Assembly: GCA_910587345.1 (NCBI GenBank)
Contig: CAJUKH010000030.1
Span: 1 to 64,000, forward strand
DNA: 64,000 bases
Source of the DNA: an uncultured Oscillospiraceae bacterium
Lineage (GTDB): Bacteria > Bacillota > Clostridia > Oscillospirales > Oscillospiraceae
Direction: 5' to 3'
Shown here: piece by piece, positions 16,595 through 25,012 of the stretch
How the letters are laid out: every line of letters begins with the position of its first letter
Position numbering within the stretch: the first letter of the stretch is position 1
The notes under the pieces: generated by a model
What the model was told of the DNA's origin: nothing
Database searches by the model: none
What the model saw: the letters and a program-made list of their open reading frames with translations, nothing else
Made by a program: the position numbers and the translations under genes

Positions 16595-17941
16595 TTAATT
16601 TCCGTTATACCAATCCGTTCTAATCCGATAAAACCGCTCCTGGGCTTCCTCCTGGGTCAGACCGCAGTCCCAGCCGTCCCGGAATTCGGCAGCGTAGAGC
16701 ACATCCTCCTCGTCGTCGGCAAGAAGGAACCGCTGCCCCTGGTTTGCTCTGGCCACCCGGCTGGAGCCTGTCAAACGGTAAATGGTCAAAAAGGGCTTTG
16801 GCTCCACCGCCTCATCTCCCTCCCAGTAGGAGAAGGTCACCGACCGCTCCCCTCCGCCCGGCAGGTCGGAACGGGACATGGTCACCCGGCTCCCCCAGTG
16901 GTCGGGCAGAATAAAGTACCAACCGTCCCGCTCATTGTGGTAGGTGGTAAACACATGGGAGGGATTCCCCTCCGTGTCAAACTGCCGCCAGTGGATAAGC
17001 CAGAAGCTCACCGTCTCGCCGGTCAGCCGGTATTCCATCACCGGAATGGGCTGGGGCAGCTCCATGATGCCGTCCCCGTTGATATCCCGCTCGGCCGCCT
17101 GCGTATAAAAGCGGACAGTCTCTCCACTCTCCCCGGTCTCCTCATCCAGCGTCACATTGCGAAGCTCTCCATTCTGACAGGTGAAGATATCAGTAATGCT
17201 GCCGTTTTCCCCGTAAGTAGAAACCGCAAACAGCGCCGGGACCCGGCCTGTCAGATACCCTGTCCGCACACCGCCGTCCACCACCTGGGTGATGCCCCCC
17301 GACAGCGGAGCGGTCCCCACCATGGCCAGTTCCTCCCGAAAATCGTAAAGTTCGGCCTGGGGGACCCCCTCCACCGGGGTGCGGAACACCACCAGTTCCT
17401 GTTGATTGTCCTGGTCCAGATCGGCAAGCCGATAGCTCACATAATCGGTCCGAAGCAACTCTTCCGCCACCCCCGGGCCGATGGCGTAGGCCGTCAGGGA
17501 TCGGACCCGGTCGCTGATTTGCCAGCTTACCACGATCTCCCGCAGGGGACTGTCATCCATCTGCACATAATCCACGCTGTCAATGGCTGTGCCGGCGTGC
17601 TCTATCACCGTCATGGCCTCATACTCTTCTCCCCGCTGGGTGAAAATGTAGATCCGCAGGGGCTTTTCCTCATTGGGAAAGCGGAAAAAGGCAATGGCCT
17701 CCTGATTGCCGTCCGAATCCAGGTCCTGCAGCTGTACCGCCTGGATCAGTTCCCCGGACAGCGGCGCGGCGTACTCCCCGCCCTGTCCTATCACCTCACT
17801 CAGCCGGCGTTGCAGCGCCTCATAGTCTTTTGACGGCTGCGGAATGGCATAAAGCTCGTCCACACTGCGGAACATGCAGCCGCTCAAAAGCCCCATGACC
17901 ATTCCCGTCAGCGCCAGTATCCTCAATGCGTATCTCTTCAC
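16595..17941 (-). CDS. Lipoprotein with FG-GAP/VCBS-like Asp-rich repeats
   Basis: A GTG start at 17941 with GGAGGGG 7 nt upstream gives a lipoprotein signal ending in LLSGC near residue 21. The mature protein of about 430 residues has three DxDxDG-type loops: DLDSDGNQEA, DLDQDNQQEL and DINGDGIMEL. These are typical of FG-GAP or VCBS-like beta-propeller blades that bind calcium. It should be anchored on the cell surface. It leads the operon with the response regulator and kinase, so it may supply or shape the signal, which is an inference. Confidence 0.75.
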   Translation of the reverse strand: MKRYALRILALTGMVMGLLSGCMFRSVDELYAIPQPSKDYEALQRRLSEVIGQGGEYAAPLSGELIQAVQLQDLDSDGNQEAIAFFRFPNEEKPLRIYIFTQRGEEYEAMTVIEHAGTAIDSVDYVQMDDSPLREIVVSWQISDRVRSLTAYAIGPGVAEELLRTDYVSYRLADLDQDNQQELVVFRTPVEGVPQAELYDFREELAMVGTAPLSGGITQVVDGGVRTGYLTGRVPALFAVSTYGENGSITDIFTCQNGELRNVTLDEETGESGETVRFYTQAAERDINGDGIMELPQPIPVMEYRLTGETVSFWLIHWRQFDTEGNPSHVFTTYHNERDGWYFILPDHWGSRVTMSRSDLPGGGERSVTFSYWEGDEAVEPKPFLTIYRLTGSSRVARANQGQRFLLADDEEDVLYAAEFRDGWDCGLTQEEAQERFYRIRTDWYNGN

Positions 17942-18260
17942 ACAAAGTCCCCTCCTTTCCTGCAATTCCGGGCTGATCGCCTCTCTTTTCCCCCTGGGAC
18001 CGCCCGTAAGATGTCAATTATGGTCATTATATCATATCAAGCAAAAAAATGATATGCTTTCCGCAAAGTTTTCTCTCTTTTCCCATGGTTTCTCCTTTGA
18101 TAAAAAACCGGCGGTTTTACCGCCTTCTGTTTTTGCAGCGGTCGGCCGACCCCGCTTTTCCATCCGAAACGGGCTGTTTCCCTCCGTTCTTGCCTGTTTT
18201 TTCCCTTTATGGTATAATAAGTGCGCAGTCTATCCCTCATATTTTCAGGAGGCATCCATC

Positions 18261-18680
18261 ATGCATATTCTTGTCATCGACGGTCAGGGCGGCGGTCTTG
18301 GCGCGGCTCTGGTCACCCGGCTGAAGGCCCGGTTGGGAAACGCCGTTCAAATCTGGGCGGTGGGCACCAACTCCCACGCCACCTCGGTCATGCTGAAGGC
18401 AGGGGCTGACCGGGCCGCCACCGGCGAAAACGCCGTTTGCTATAACGTTCATAAGGCCCAGATCGTCATGGGGCCTCTGGGCCTTTTGGCCGCCAATTCC
18501 CTGATGGGAGAGGTCAGCCCCGCCATTGCCGCCGCCCTCTCCCGCACCGAGGCCAAACGCATCCTCATCCCCGTCTCCTCCACCTGCGGCATTCTGGTGG
18601 CCGGCGCCGCCGGCGGAAAGCTGGAGGAACTTTTGGACAATGCCGTAGACCTTGCCGCAAAGGAGGTAGAAGCCAAATGA
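18261..18680 (+). CDS. DUF3842 family protein
   Basis: The 139-residue protein begins MHILVIDGQGGGLGAALV, a Gly-rich nucleotide-binding-like loop, and continues with WAVGTNSHATSVMLKAGA. These features match DUF3842 proteins of Clostridia. Its second half has the pattern ILIPVSSTCGILVAG with a conserved Cys. The biochemical role of the family is unknown. The ATG at 18261 has AGGAGG 8 nt upstream; a much longer upstream frame has no support. It overlaps the next gene by 4 nt, implying coupled translation. Confidence 0.8.
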   Translation: MHILVIDGQGGGLGAALVTRLKARLGNAVQIWAVGTNSHATSVMLKAGADRAATGENAVCYNVHKAQIVMGPLGLLAANSLMGEVSPAIAAALSRTEAKRILIPVSSTCGILVAGAAGGKLEELLDNAVDLAAKEVEAK

Positions 18681-19762
18681 ATCAGCTGGAAAATATCCTG
18701 ACCCTTCACGCCCGGCGCTATCCCGCCATGGAAGCGGCAGACTACATCAAACTTCTTTATCAAAGTGAGTTCGGCCCCGGCCACATGGTGGCCGAGGGGG
18801 ACGCCCTCGCCTGCCTGCAAACCGAGTTTGCCCGGGCAGAGGAGGAGGGCTACGCCCCCGCCTACACCATAGAGGCCATCGGCGGAGGACTTTGCCGCTT
18901 TCATCTGGACCCCCGGACCGTGACCCAGGCCGACCTCCCCCTTCTGGCCCGCTGCTTCTCCCTTTCCGCCAAAGAGCGGGGGACCATGACCGGGCTTTGG
19001 CAGAAACTGGGCTTTCTCACCGCCCTCAGCTGGAGCGGGGGCATTCCCCAGGATGTGACCACTTTGGAAAAGACTCTGGCCGAGTATGCCGCCGAAGGCT
19101 GCCCTGCCCTTCATCACAGCGAGGGTTATCGGGAGGCCTTCCACCCCCACTACCGGGTCATCGACCGGGACCTGTCCATCTATGGCCCTGCCCTGAAAGC
19201 CATCGATACCGCCCTACGGGAAAATGAAGGCCCCATCATCGCAGCGGTGGACGGCCGGTGCGCTTCGGGCAAGTCCACCTTTGCCGCCCGGTGCGCCCAG
19301 CTCTTTGACTGCAACGTCTTCCACATGGACGACTTTTTCCTTCCCCCCGAACTGCGCACCCCGGAGCGGCTGGCCGCTCCGGGAGGCAATGTCCATTATG
19401 AACGGGCGGCAGAGGAGATCTTTGCCCCCGTAAGCCGGGGGGATGCGGCACGCCACGCCGCCTTTGACTGCCATACCTTCACCATGGGGGAAACACAGAC
19501 CGCCCCCCACAAACGGCTGAACATCGTGGAGGGAAGCTATGCCCTCCACCCCGCTTTGGCAGGCTATTCCCGGCTTCATATCTTCCTCACCTGTTCTCCC
19601 GAAGTCCAGCTTTCCCGCCTGGCCCGGCGGGAAAGTCCCGAAAGTCTGGAGCGGTTCAAGGAGCGGTGGATTCCCATGGAGGAGGCCTATTTTTCCGGTT
19701 TAGCCATCGAGAGCCAGTGCGATGTGGTGGTGGACACCTCCCATCTGCCCACCAACGTGTAA
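18677..19762 (+). CDS. Two-domain protein with a C-terminal uridine kinase-like P-loop domain
   Basis: The first 180 or so residues form an unassigned helical domain (MNQLENILTLHARRYP, LLYQSEFGPGHMVAEG). The second half is a P-loop kinase: Walker A DGRCASGKST near residue 192, a HMDDFFLPP substrate segment and IVEGSYALHP, in the order seen in uridine kinase and phosphoribulokinase-like proteins. A small-molecule phosphotransfer is likely, but the substrate is unknown and the N-terminal domain may define it. The protein is 361 residues. It overlaps the DUF3842 gene by 4 nt and is followed 12 nt later by an acetyltransferase. Confidence 0.75.
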   Translation: MNQLENILTLHARRYPAMEAADYIKLLYQSEFGPGHMVAEGDALACLQTEFARAEEEGYAPAYTIEAIGGGLCRFHLDPRTVTQADLPLLARCFSLSAKERGTMTGLWQKLGFLTALSWSGGIPQDVTTLEKTLAEYAAEGCPALHHSEGYREAFHPHYRVIDRDLSIYGPALKAIDTALRENEGPIIAAVDGRCASGKSTFAARCAQLFDCNVFHMDDFFLPPELRTPERLAAPGGNVHYERAAEEIFAPVSRGDAARHAAFDCHTFTMGETQTAPHKRLNIVEGSYALHPALAGYSRLHIFLTCSPEVQLSRLARRESPESLERFKERWIPMEEAYFSGLAIESQCDVVVDTSHLPTNV

Positions 19763-19774
19763 GGAGGGGTTTCC

Positions 19775-20386
19775 ATGACGCAGAAGGAACGGATGCTGAC
19801 CGGAAAACTCTATACCTGGGACGAGGAGCTGGCCCGGGACCATGCCCGGAAGGATGAACTGATCTCCCGTCTCTCTGCCGCCTCTCCCGGGGCACGGGAA
19901 TCCCTTTTCCACTCCCTTTTCGGCCATATCGGGAAGGATTTCCACATCGAGCTTCCCTTTCAGTGCGATTATGGCAGTCATATTTATATTGGCGACCGTT
20001 TCTACGCCAACTTCGACTGCATCATTCTGGACGTGTGTGACGTGACCATCGGGGACGATGTGTTTCTGGCTCCCCGGGTGTCCATTTTCACCGCCGCCCA
20101 CCCCATTGACGCCGGGGTACGCAACCGCCTTCTGGAATATGGCAGGCCGGTGACCATCGGCTCTTCGGTATGGATCGGGGGCAATACGGTCGTCAACCCC
20201 GGTGTCACCATCGGAGACAATGTGGTCATCGGCTCGGGCAGTGTGGTGACAAAGGACATCCCCTCGGGGGTCGTTGCCGCCGGCAACCCCTGCCGGGTCC
20301 TGCGGAAGATCACGGCGGAGGATACGCTCTGTTGGGAGGCCCGTGCGGCGGAATACGACGCCGAAACGGCTCCCCCCAGCCTATAA
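19775..20386 (+). CDS. Maltose/galactoside O-acetyltransferase-type hexapeptide protein
   Basis: The 203-residue protein has the N-terminal maltose acetyltransferase cap (MTQKERMLTGKLYTWDEEL) followed by left-handed beta-helix hexapeptide repeats. The catalytic histidine lies in FTAAHPID, and the end has VIGSGSVVTKDIPSGVVAAGNP, the standard acetyl-CoA pantetheine site. It transfers acetyl from acetyl-CoA to a sugar hydroxyl in the cytoplasm; the exact sugar cannot be read from sequence. GGAGGGG lies upstream of its ATG. It is third in the run starting at 18261. Confidence 0.9.
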   Translation: MTQKERMLTGKLYTWDEELARDHARKDELISRLSAASPGARESLFHSLFGHIGKDFHIELPFQCDYGSHIYIGDRFYANFDCIILDVCDVTIGDDVFLAPRVSIFTAAHPIDAGVRNRLLEYGRPVTIGSSVWIGGNTVVNPGVTIGDNVVIGSGSVVTKDIPSGVVAAGNPCRVLRKITAEDTLCWEARAAEYDAETAPPSL

Positions 20387-20399
20387 AGGAGGTTTTTCC

Positions 20400-20699
20400 A
20401 TGCCCCTTACCATCCATCTCTACTACACCGGCCGGAAGGGCAGCGCCCGGCAGTTTGCCCGGGAGATGACAGAGAGCGGTCTGGTGGCCGCCGTCCGCCG
20501 GGAGGAGGGCAACGAGGGCTACGCCTACTTCTTCCCCATGGAGGACGAGGAAACCGTTCTCCTCATCGACTCCTGGCGAGACCAGGCGGCTCTGGACGCC
20601 CACCACAAGTCGGATCTGATGCCTCAGATCGCCGCTTTGCGGGACAAATACCACCTCCGCCTGCGGGTGGAACGGTATGTGTCCGAGCAGGTGGAATAA
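20400..20699 (+). CDS. Antibiotic biosynthesis monooxygenase-type (ABM) small protein
   Basis: The 99-residue single-domain protein has the ABM ferredoxin-like pattern: MPLTIHLYYTGRKG, then EGYAYFFPMEDEETVLLIDSW and the tell-tale DQAALDAHHKSDLMPQI helix. Members include quinol monooxygenases and stress-linked small enzymes; an anaerobe may use it for another purpose. AGGAGG lies 8 nt upstream of the ATG at 20400. It ends the run from 18261 and a strong terminator follows. Confidence 0.8.
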   Translation: MPLTIHLYYTGRKGSARQFAREMTESGLVAAVRREEGNEGYAYFFPMEDEETVLLIDSWRDQAALDAHHKSDLMPQIAALRDKYHLRLRVERYVSEQVE

Positions 20700-20705
20700 A
20701 AAACA

Positions 20706-20734
20706 AGGGAGACCGCTTGGAAAGCGGTCTCCCT
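20706..20734. terminator. Rho-independent terminator
   Basis: A 13-bp GC-rich stem (20706-20718 with 20722-20734) is followed by a T-rich stretch. It ends the plus-strand run and also lies just past the minus-strand gene at 20748. Confidence 0.85.
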
Positions 20735-20747
20735 CTTCTTTTATTTT

Positions 20748-20912
20748 TTAATTCAGCACCGGTTTCCCGTCGGACCCCAGAAGGGGCGTCAGACCGCCGG
20801 AGTAGCCATCCTTGTGGAACAGGTATTGCACGCCTGTTTCGGTATCCAGTAAGATCTCGACGACATTGATGGTCCCCTGACTGTATATGGTCTGGAATCG
20901 CTTGTCTGCCAT
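20748..20912 (-). CDS. Small DUF6440-like protein
   Basis: A 54-residue frame reads MADKRFQTIYSQGTINVVEI, then LLDTETGVQYLFHKDGYSGG, then LTPLLGSDGKPVLN and a stop. The LxDxETGVxYL segment followed by GYSGGLTPLLxxDGKP is characteristic of DUF6440 proteins. GGGAGGTG sits 9 nt upstream of the ATG at 20912. It is convergent with the ABM gene and shares its terminator region. Function is unknown. Confidence 0.75.
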   Translation of the reverse strand: MADKRFQTIYSQGTINVVEILLDTETGVQYLFHKDGYSGGLTPLLGSDGKPVLN

Positions 20913-20974
20913 ATTGTGTCACCTCCCTTTCTCGGGGTCATAGTACCACTTTCTCCCTCCCCTTGCAATGGTTC

Positions 20975-21003
20975 TTGACAAATCTTCATCTTTTCTTTAT
21001 ACT
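20975..21003 (+). promoter_or_regulatory. Sigma-A type promoter of the ECF transporter leader
   Basis: TTGACA (20975-20980) and TATACT (20998-21003) are separated by exactly 17 nt. The predicted transcript begins near 21010, about 125 nt before the ECF gene. Confidence 0.75.
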
Positions 21004-21064
21004 TTAAGGGAAAAACCGCCATGAAGACGGACCGCCCCGCCATTTTATATTTTTTGAACACAGA

Positions 21065-21117
21065 CGCCACGAAGGCAGCTCCCTTATGAAAAGGGCCTTG
21101 TTTTCGTGGCGTTTTTG
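21065..21117 (+). promoter_or_regulatory. Leader attenuator hairpin upstream of the ECF transporter gene
   Basis: A long stem formed by ACGCCACGAA and TTCGTGGCGT, extended by an inner AAGG/CCTT region, is followed directly by TTTTT. It lies within the transcribed leader before the ECF gene, so it should terminate transcription unless refolded. No known riboswitch consensus was recognised in the 55 nt upstream. Confidence 0.6.
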
Positions 21118-21133
21118 CGGAAAGGAGCCTTTT

Positions 21134-21685
21134 ATGAAGCAAAATCAAGTCCGAAATTTGGTCATGGCCGCCCTCTGTGTGGCTCTGGGCGTGGCCCTGC
21201 CCCAAGCCTTCCACGCCATCCCCAACGCCGGCAGCGTCCTGCTGCCCATGCACATCCCCGTGCTGCTGTGCGGACTGACCTGCGGCTGGCCCTACGGCCT
21301 GGCCTGCGGCATCCTTGCCCCCCTTACCTCCAGCCTCATCACCGGAATGCCCGGCCCCGCCTACCTGCCCGCCATGGTGTGCGAGCTGGCGGCCTACGGC
21401 CTCATCTCCGGTCTGACCGCCCGATTCGTCCGCACCGGCAAGCGGCCGGCGGATCTGTATATCCAGCTCATCTCCGCCATGCTGCTGGGCCGGGTGGTCT
21501 ATGGCATGATGAACGCTCTGGTCTTCCGGGCGGGGGTCTACTCCATGGAGCTGTTCATCACCGCCGCCTTCGTCACCGCCGCACCCGGCATCCTCATTCA
21601 GCTTGCGGTCCTGCCCTCTCTGGTAATAGTGCTGGAAAAGGCCAGGGTGGTGGAAAACCCCTATGCCATGACGGCAAAGGCCTGA
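21134..21685 (+). CDS. ECF transporter S component
   Basis: The 183-residue membrane protein has about five or six hydrophobic helices and begins MKQNQVRNLVMAALCVALGVALP, with an Ala/Gly-rich first helix typical of substrate-binding S components. The segment MHIPVLLCGLTCGWPYGLACG is typical of the vitamin and micronutrient ECF class. It would pair with a shared EcfA-EcfT energising module encoded elsewhere. The substrate is unknown. The ATG at 21134 with GGAAAGGAG upstream is preferred over an ATG inside the attenuator. Control by the leader hairpin is likely. Confidence 0.85.
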   Translation: MKQNQVRNLVMAALCVALGVALPQAFHAIPNAGSVLLPMHIPVLLCGLTCGWPYGLACGILAPLTSSLITGMPGPAYLPAMVCELAAYGLISGLTARFVRTGKRPADLYIQLISAMLLGRVVYGMMNALVFRAGVYSMELFITAAFVTAAPGILIQLAVLPSLVIVLEKARVVENPYAMTAKA

Positions 21686-21697
21686 ATCCCCAAACAG

Positions 21698-21726
21698 CAA
21701 AGCCCCGGCACGAAGCCGGGGCTTTG
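21698..21726 (+). terminator. Terminator of the ECF transporter gene
   Basis: A perfect 12-bp stem (21698-21709 with 21715-21726) with a 5-nt loop is followed by CTTTCCCTTTT. Confidence 0.85.
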
Positions 21727-21769
21727 CTTTCCCTTTTCAGTATATACGGAACCGTGACCCATCTGTCCC

Positions 21770-21955
21770 CTATTCTTCTATTTCAATATCTCCGGCTGCA
21801 TTCTCCAGCAAAATATTGATCACTTCATTTCGTGACCGATTCGTCTGTTTGGAAATGCCGTCAATGGTTTCAAGGGTCCCTTCTCTGATGCGGACCGAAA
21901 TCACTTTATATCCGTCATCGCCTTTTTTCGATATTTTAATTTTTCTTCTTTCCAT
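21770..21955 (-). CDS. Ribbon-helix-helix (CopG/Arc-like) protein
   Basis: The 61-residue basic-to-acidic protein has a beta strand (YKVISVRIREGTLETIDG) followed by two helices (SKQTNRSRNEVINILLENAA). This is the ribbon-helix-helix arrangement of small DNA-binding repressors. I prefer the ATG at 21955 with AGGGTG upstream to the GTG and ATG just before it. It is surrounded by AT-rich DNA unlike its neighbours and has no toxin gene next to it. It may be an orphan antitoxin-like or copy-control regulator; this is not established. Confidence 0.7.
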   Translation of the reverse strand: MERRKIKISKKGDDGYKVISVRIREGTLETIDGISKQTNRSRNEVINILLENAAGDIEIEE

Positions 21956-22032
21956 AGCCATCACCCTAAACCAGTATATTGCAGTATTACCCTCGATTAT
22001 ATATCTATATTAAAATATATTATAAATATATC

Positions 22033-22061
22033 TTGACTATTTTTATATTTCGCTTTATAAT
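22033..22061 (+). promoter_or_regulatory. Promoter upstream of the gene at 22195
   Basis: TTGACT (22033-22038) and TATAAT (22056-22061) are 17 nt apart within an AT-rich stretch. It points at the gene at 22195, about 130 nt away. Confidence 0.7.
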
Positions 22062-22194
22062 GCAGTCGGGCAAAAATTTCCTTTGCGCCGCTATGTTTCT
22101 GCATTGGTACCTTTTTGAATGACAGGCCAAACCCCGGGATCCTCTGTGGTATGATCAGGGCAACAAATCAGAATATAAATAAGGAGTTTCTGTT

Positions 22195-22860
22195 ATGCGT
22201 GTTAAAATTCCCGCCCATCTGGCCATATCCTTAGCCGTGGCCATCCTTTGCGGTCTGGCGACCATATACGCCACCGTACCCCTCTATCAGTCCTACATCG
22301 AGAAAACCGCCTATCCCGCCTATCTGGAGACAGCAGCGGTCGGTCCGGGCAACGTGGGCTATGACGCCGCTGAAAGCACGCCCCATGCCTCCTCTCTGGC
22401 GGATATCCAGCAGCATGATACCTTCGCTCTGGAGGTGATCCATTACAAATCCGCAGATGTAGTGGAAAACCAGCGGTATTACAACCTGACCCTCTCCAAC
22501 GGAGAGGTGGTCATCGGCCATCTTGCCGGCGACGCGCATATCCAGGGTATCGGTACCACCCAGAGCGGTGACGCTTTGTACCTACTGCCCGTGGGCCGCT
22601 GGGAGACTTTGGACCTGCCCGCCGGCTACTCCGGGGTCCTCTCTGGTGAGGGCTATGCCGACAACACCCACTTTGTGGAGTGTGTGGGGGAAACATATCT
22701 CACCATGGGCGAGTTTGCCGTTCAGCAGCCCGGTTATAAAATCGTCAGCAAGCTGTGGATCGTGGTGTTTATCGGCGTTGACATTGTTTGCGCCACCATT
22801 CTAAAGCGGCGGAAGGCAGCCCGTCAGGCCGCCCAGAGAGGAGCAGAGCATCTGGGGTGA
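22195..22860 (+). CDS. Hypothetical protein with two terminal membrane helices
   Basis: The 221-residue protein has an N-terminal hydrophobic helix (residues 9-29) and a second one near the C-terminus (about 184-203), followed by a basic tail. The 150 residues between them should lie outside the cell and look beta-rich, with YYNLTLSNGEVVIGHL and GDALYLLPVGRWETLDLP. I recognise no family. A short AAGGAG precedes the ATG and a clear promoter lies upstream. It appears to be transcribed alone. Confidence 0.6.
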   Translation: MRVKIPAHLAISLAVAILCGLATIYATVPLYQSYIEKTAYPAYLETAAVGPGNVGYDAAESTPHASSLADIQQHDTFALEVIHYKSADVVENQRYYNLTLSNGEVVIGHLAGDAHIQGIGTTQSGDALYLLPVGRWETLDLPAGYSGVLSGEGYADNTHFVECVGETYLTMGEFAVQQPGYKIVSKLWIVVFIGVDIVCATILKRRKAARQAAQRGAEHLG

Positions 22861-22975
22861 CCCGCAACCCCGCTGTGCCTGCGAGCTTCAGGGCACAGTC
22901 CCGGATGGTCAGACAGTTATCTGTCAGAGGTCCGCATCCTTATTTCAGCGAAAATGGATCGCACCCCAAGCAAAG

Positions 22976-23007
22976 AAACGCCCCGGACCTCCCGGTCCGG
23001 GGCGTTT
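22976..23007. terminator. Bidirectional terminator
   Basis: A perfect 14-bp stem (22976-22989 with 22994-23007, loop TCCC) lies between the convergent gene at 22195 and the P-type ATPase gene. Confidence 0.88.
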
Positions 23008-23020
23008 CTATTTCGGTTTC

Positions 23021-24940
23021 TCACTTCACCTTCAAAGCTCTTGTGGCGTTGGCGACTGCCACCACCATGACCCCCACATCGGCGAAGGTGCCGGCCCACA
23101 TATTGGCCTTGCCCATGATGCCCAGCACCAGAATAATGCCCTTCACGCCCAGCGCAAAGGCAATGTTCTGGTTGGCAATGGACAGGGTACGGCGGGCGAT
23201 GGAAATGGCGGTGGCCAGCTTGGAGGGCTTGTCGTCCATCAGCACCACATCGGCGGCTTCAATGGCGGCGTCACTGCCCAAAGCGCCCATGGCCACCCCC
23301 ACGTCGGAGCGGGAGAGCACGGGGGCATCGTTGATGCCGTCCCCCACAAAAGCCAGTGTGGCCTTGGGGTTCTTTTGGGCCAGCAGAGCCTCCACCCGGT
23401 CCACTTTATCCGCAGGGAGCAGCTGGGCGTGGACCTCGTCCAGCCCCAACTCCTTCCCCACCGCTTCTCCCACAGCCCGGGCGTCACCGGTGAGCATGAC
23501 GGTCCTTTTCACCCCCGCCCGCTTCAAAGCGGCGATGGCCTCTTTGGCGTCGGGCTTTACCTCATCGGAGATAACGATATGGCCCAGATACTCCCCTTCC
23601 AGCGCCACATGAACGGTGGTGCCCACCTTGTGGCAGGGGTGCCAGGAGACCTTGATATCCTCCATCAGCTTATCATTGCCCACATAGACGGTCCTGCCGT
23701 CCACATCGGCCTTTACACCCCGGCCGGCGATCTCGGCCACGTTGCCGATGCGGCTTTCGTCGATCTCCTTGCCGTAGGCATCCCGCAGGGACCGGGCGAT
23801 GGGATGATTGGAGTAACTCTCCGCCAAAGCGGCGGTTTCCAGCAGCAGGGCCTCGTCACACTCATCAGGGTGAATGGCGGTAACATTGAATACCCCCCGG
23901 GTCAGGGTGCCGGTCTTGTCAAAGACCACGGTCTCGGTCCGGGCAAGGGCCTCCAGATAGTTGCTCCCCTTCACCAGCACGCCCGCCCGGGAGGCGCCGC
24001 CGATGCCGCCGAAAAAGGTCAGGGGCACCGAGATGACCAAAGCGCAGGGACAGGAGATGACCAGAAAGATAAGGGCCTGTTCCACCCACTTGGTCCACTC
24101 CCCGGTGATGAGGGAGGGGATGACCGCCAGAGCCACCGCCCCGACGACCACCGCCGGAGTGTACCAACGGGCGAAACGGGTGATAAACTGCTCTGTCTTT
24201 GCCTTCTTGGTGGAGGAATTTTCCACCAGATCCAAAATTTTGGCCACGGTGGACTCTTCAAATCCCTTGGTGGTCCGGACTCTCAAAAGGCCGGACAGAT
24301 TGACGCAGCCGGAAATCACATCATCGCCGGGGGTGATGTCCCGGGGGAGGGATTCTCCGGTAAGAGCGGCGGTGTTCAGGGTGGAGGTGCCTTCCAGCAC
24401 CACGCCGTCCAGAGGGACCCGCTCGCCGGGCTTGATAACGATGGTCTCTCCCACCGCCACCTCCTCCGGGTCCACCGTCTCCACCTGGCCCTCCCGCTCC
24501 ACATTGGCATAGTCGGGACGGATGTCCATCAAAGCGGAGATGGACTTCCGGGATTTGCCCACGGCCACCCCCTGAAACAGCTCTCCGATCTGATAGAAGA
24601 GCATGACAAATACGGCCTCGGGGTACTCCTGAATGAGCAGAGCGCCCACGGTGGCGATGGCCATAAGAAAGCTTTCATCAAAAACCTGACCATGGCCGAT
24701 GTTGCGGACCGCCTTCCAGAGAATATCCCAGCCGATAATAAAATAGGGAATGAGATACAGCGGCCAAAGGGCCAGCGACCAGGCCGCACCGCCGGCGGCG
24801 GAGGTATGGCTGACACTCAGGAAGGGGATCGGCCCGGGCAGCCATACCGTCGGGCCGAAATGGTCCAGCAGAGCCACGGCGATAAGCCCCACCGCCGAAA
24901 GAATAATGCGTTTCAGCATCTTTTTCTGTTTCTTTGTCAC
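23021..24940 (-). CDS. Heavy-metal translocating P-type ATPase (CadA/ZntA class)
   Basis: This 639-residue P1B-type pump exports a soft or transition metal cation using ATP. The transmembrane CPC motif (SCPCALVIS), phosphorylation site DKTGTLTRG, the HP motif SNHPIARSL and the hinge GDGINDAPVL are all present, as is TGES in the actuator. CPC fits Zn/Cd/Pb or Cu substrates. It starts with a membrane helix and has no N-terminal HMA domain; a free HMA protein is encoded at 25624. The GTG start at 24940 follows AAGGAG. A terminator separates it from the ArsR-led genes upstream. Confidence 0.93.
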   Translation of the reverse strand: MTKKQKKMLKRIILSAVGLIAVALLDHFGPTVWLPGPIPFLSVSHTSAAGGAAWSLALWPLYLIPYFIIGWDILWKAVRNIGHGQVFDESFLMAIATVGALLIQEYPEAVFVMLFYQIGELFQGVAVGKSRKSISALMDIRPDYANVEREGQVETVDPEEVAVGETIVIKPGERVPLDGVVLEGTSTLNTAALTGESLPRDITPGDDVISGCVNLSGLLRVRTTKGFEESTVAKILDLVENSSTKKAKTEQFITRFARWYTPAVVVGAVALAVIPSLITGEWTKWVEQALIFLVISCPCALVISVPLTFFGGIGGASRAGVLVKGSNYLEALARTETVVFDKTGTLTRGVFNVTAIHPDECDEALLLETAALAESYSNHPIARSLRDAYGKEIDESRIGNVAEIAGRGVKADVDGRTVYVGNDKLMEDIKVSWHPCHKVGTTVHVALEGEYLGHIVISDEVKPDAKEAIAALKRAGVKRTVMLTGDARAVGEAVGKELGLDEVHAQLLPADKVDRVEALLAQKNPKATLAFVGDGINDAPVLSRSDVGVAMGALGSDAAIEAADVVLMDDKPSKLATAISIARRTLSIANQNIAFALGVKGIILVLGIMGKANMWAGTFADVGVMVVAVANATRALKVK

Positions 24941-24970
24941 GGAAATCACTCCTTGCAAAAAAGGGCGCAA

Positions 24971-25001
24971 AAAGGGCGGGGCGTCTTTCTCCCCGCCCTT
25001 T
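24971..25001 (-). terminator. Terminator between methyltransferase and P-type ATPase genes
   Basis: An 11-bp perfect stem (24971-24981 with 24991-25001) on the minus strand is followed by T-rich sequence. It lies just past the methyltransferase stop and before the ATPase start, so ATPase expression may depend on read-through. Confidence 0.75.
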
Positions 25002-25012
25002 CGGCTCTGTAC

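Noticed and set aside
21086..21133. A start for the ECF transporter at the ATG within the attenuator hairpin
   Set aside because: That ATG would be buried in the terminator stem, while the ATG at 21134 has GGAAAGGAG and begins the family-type first helix.
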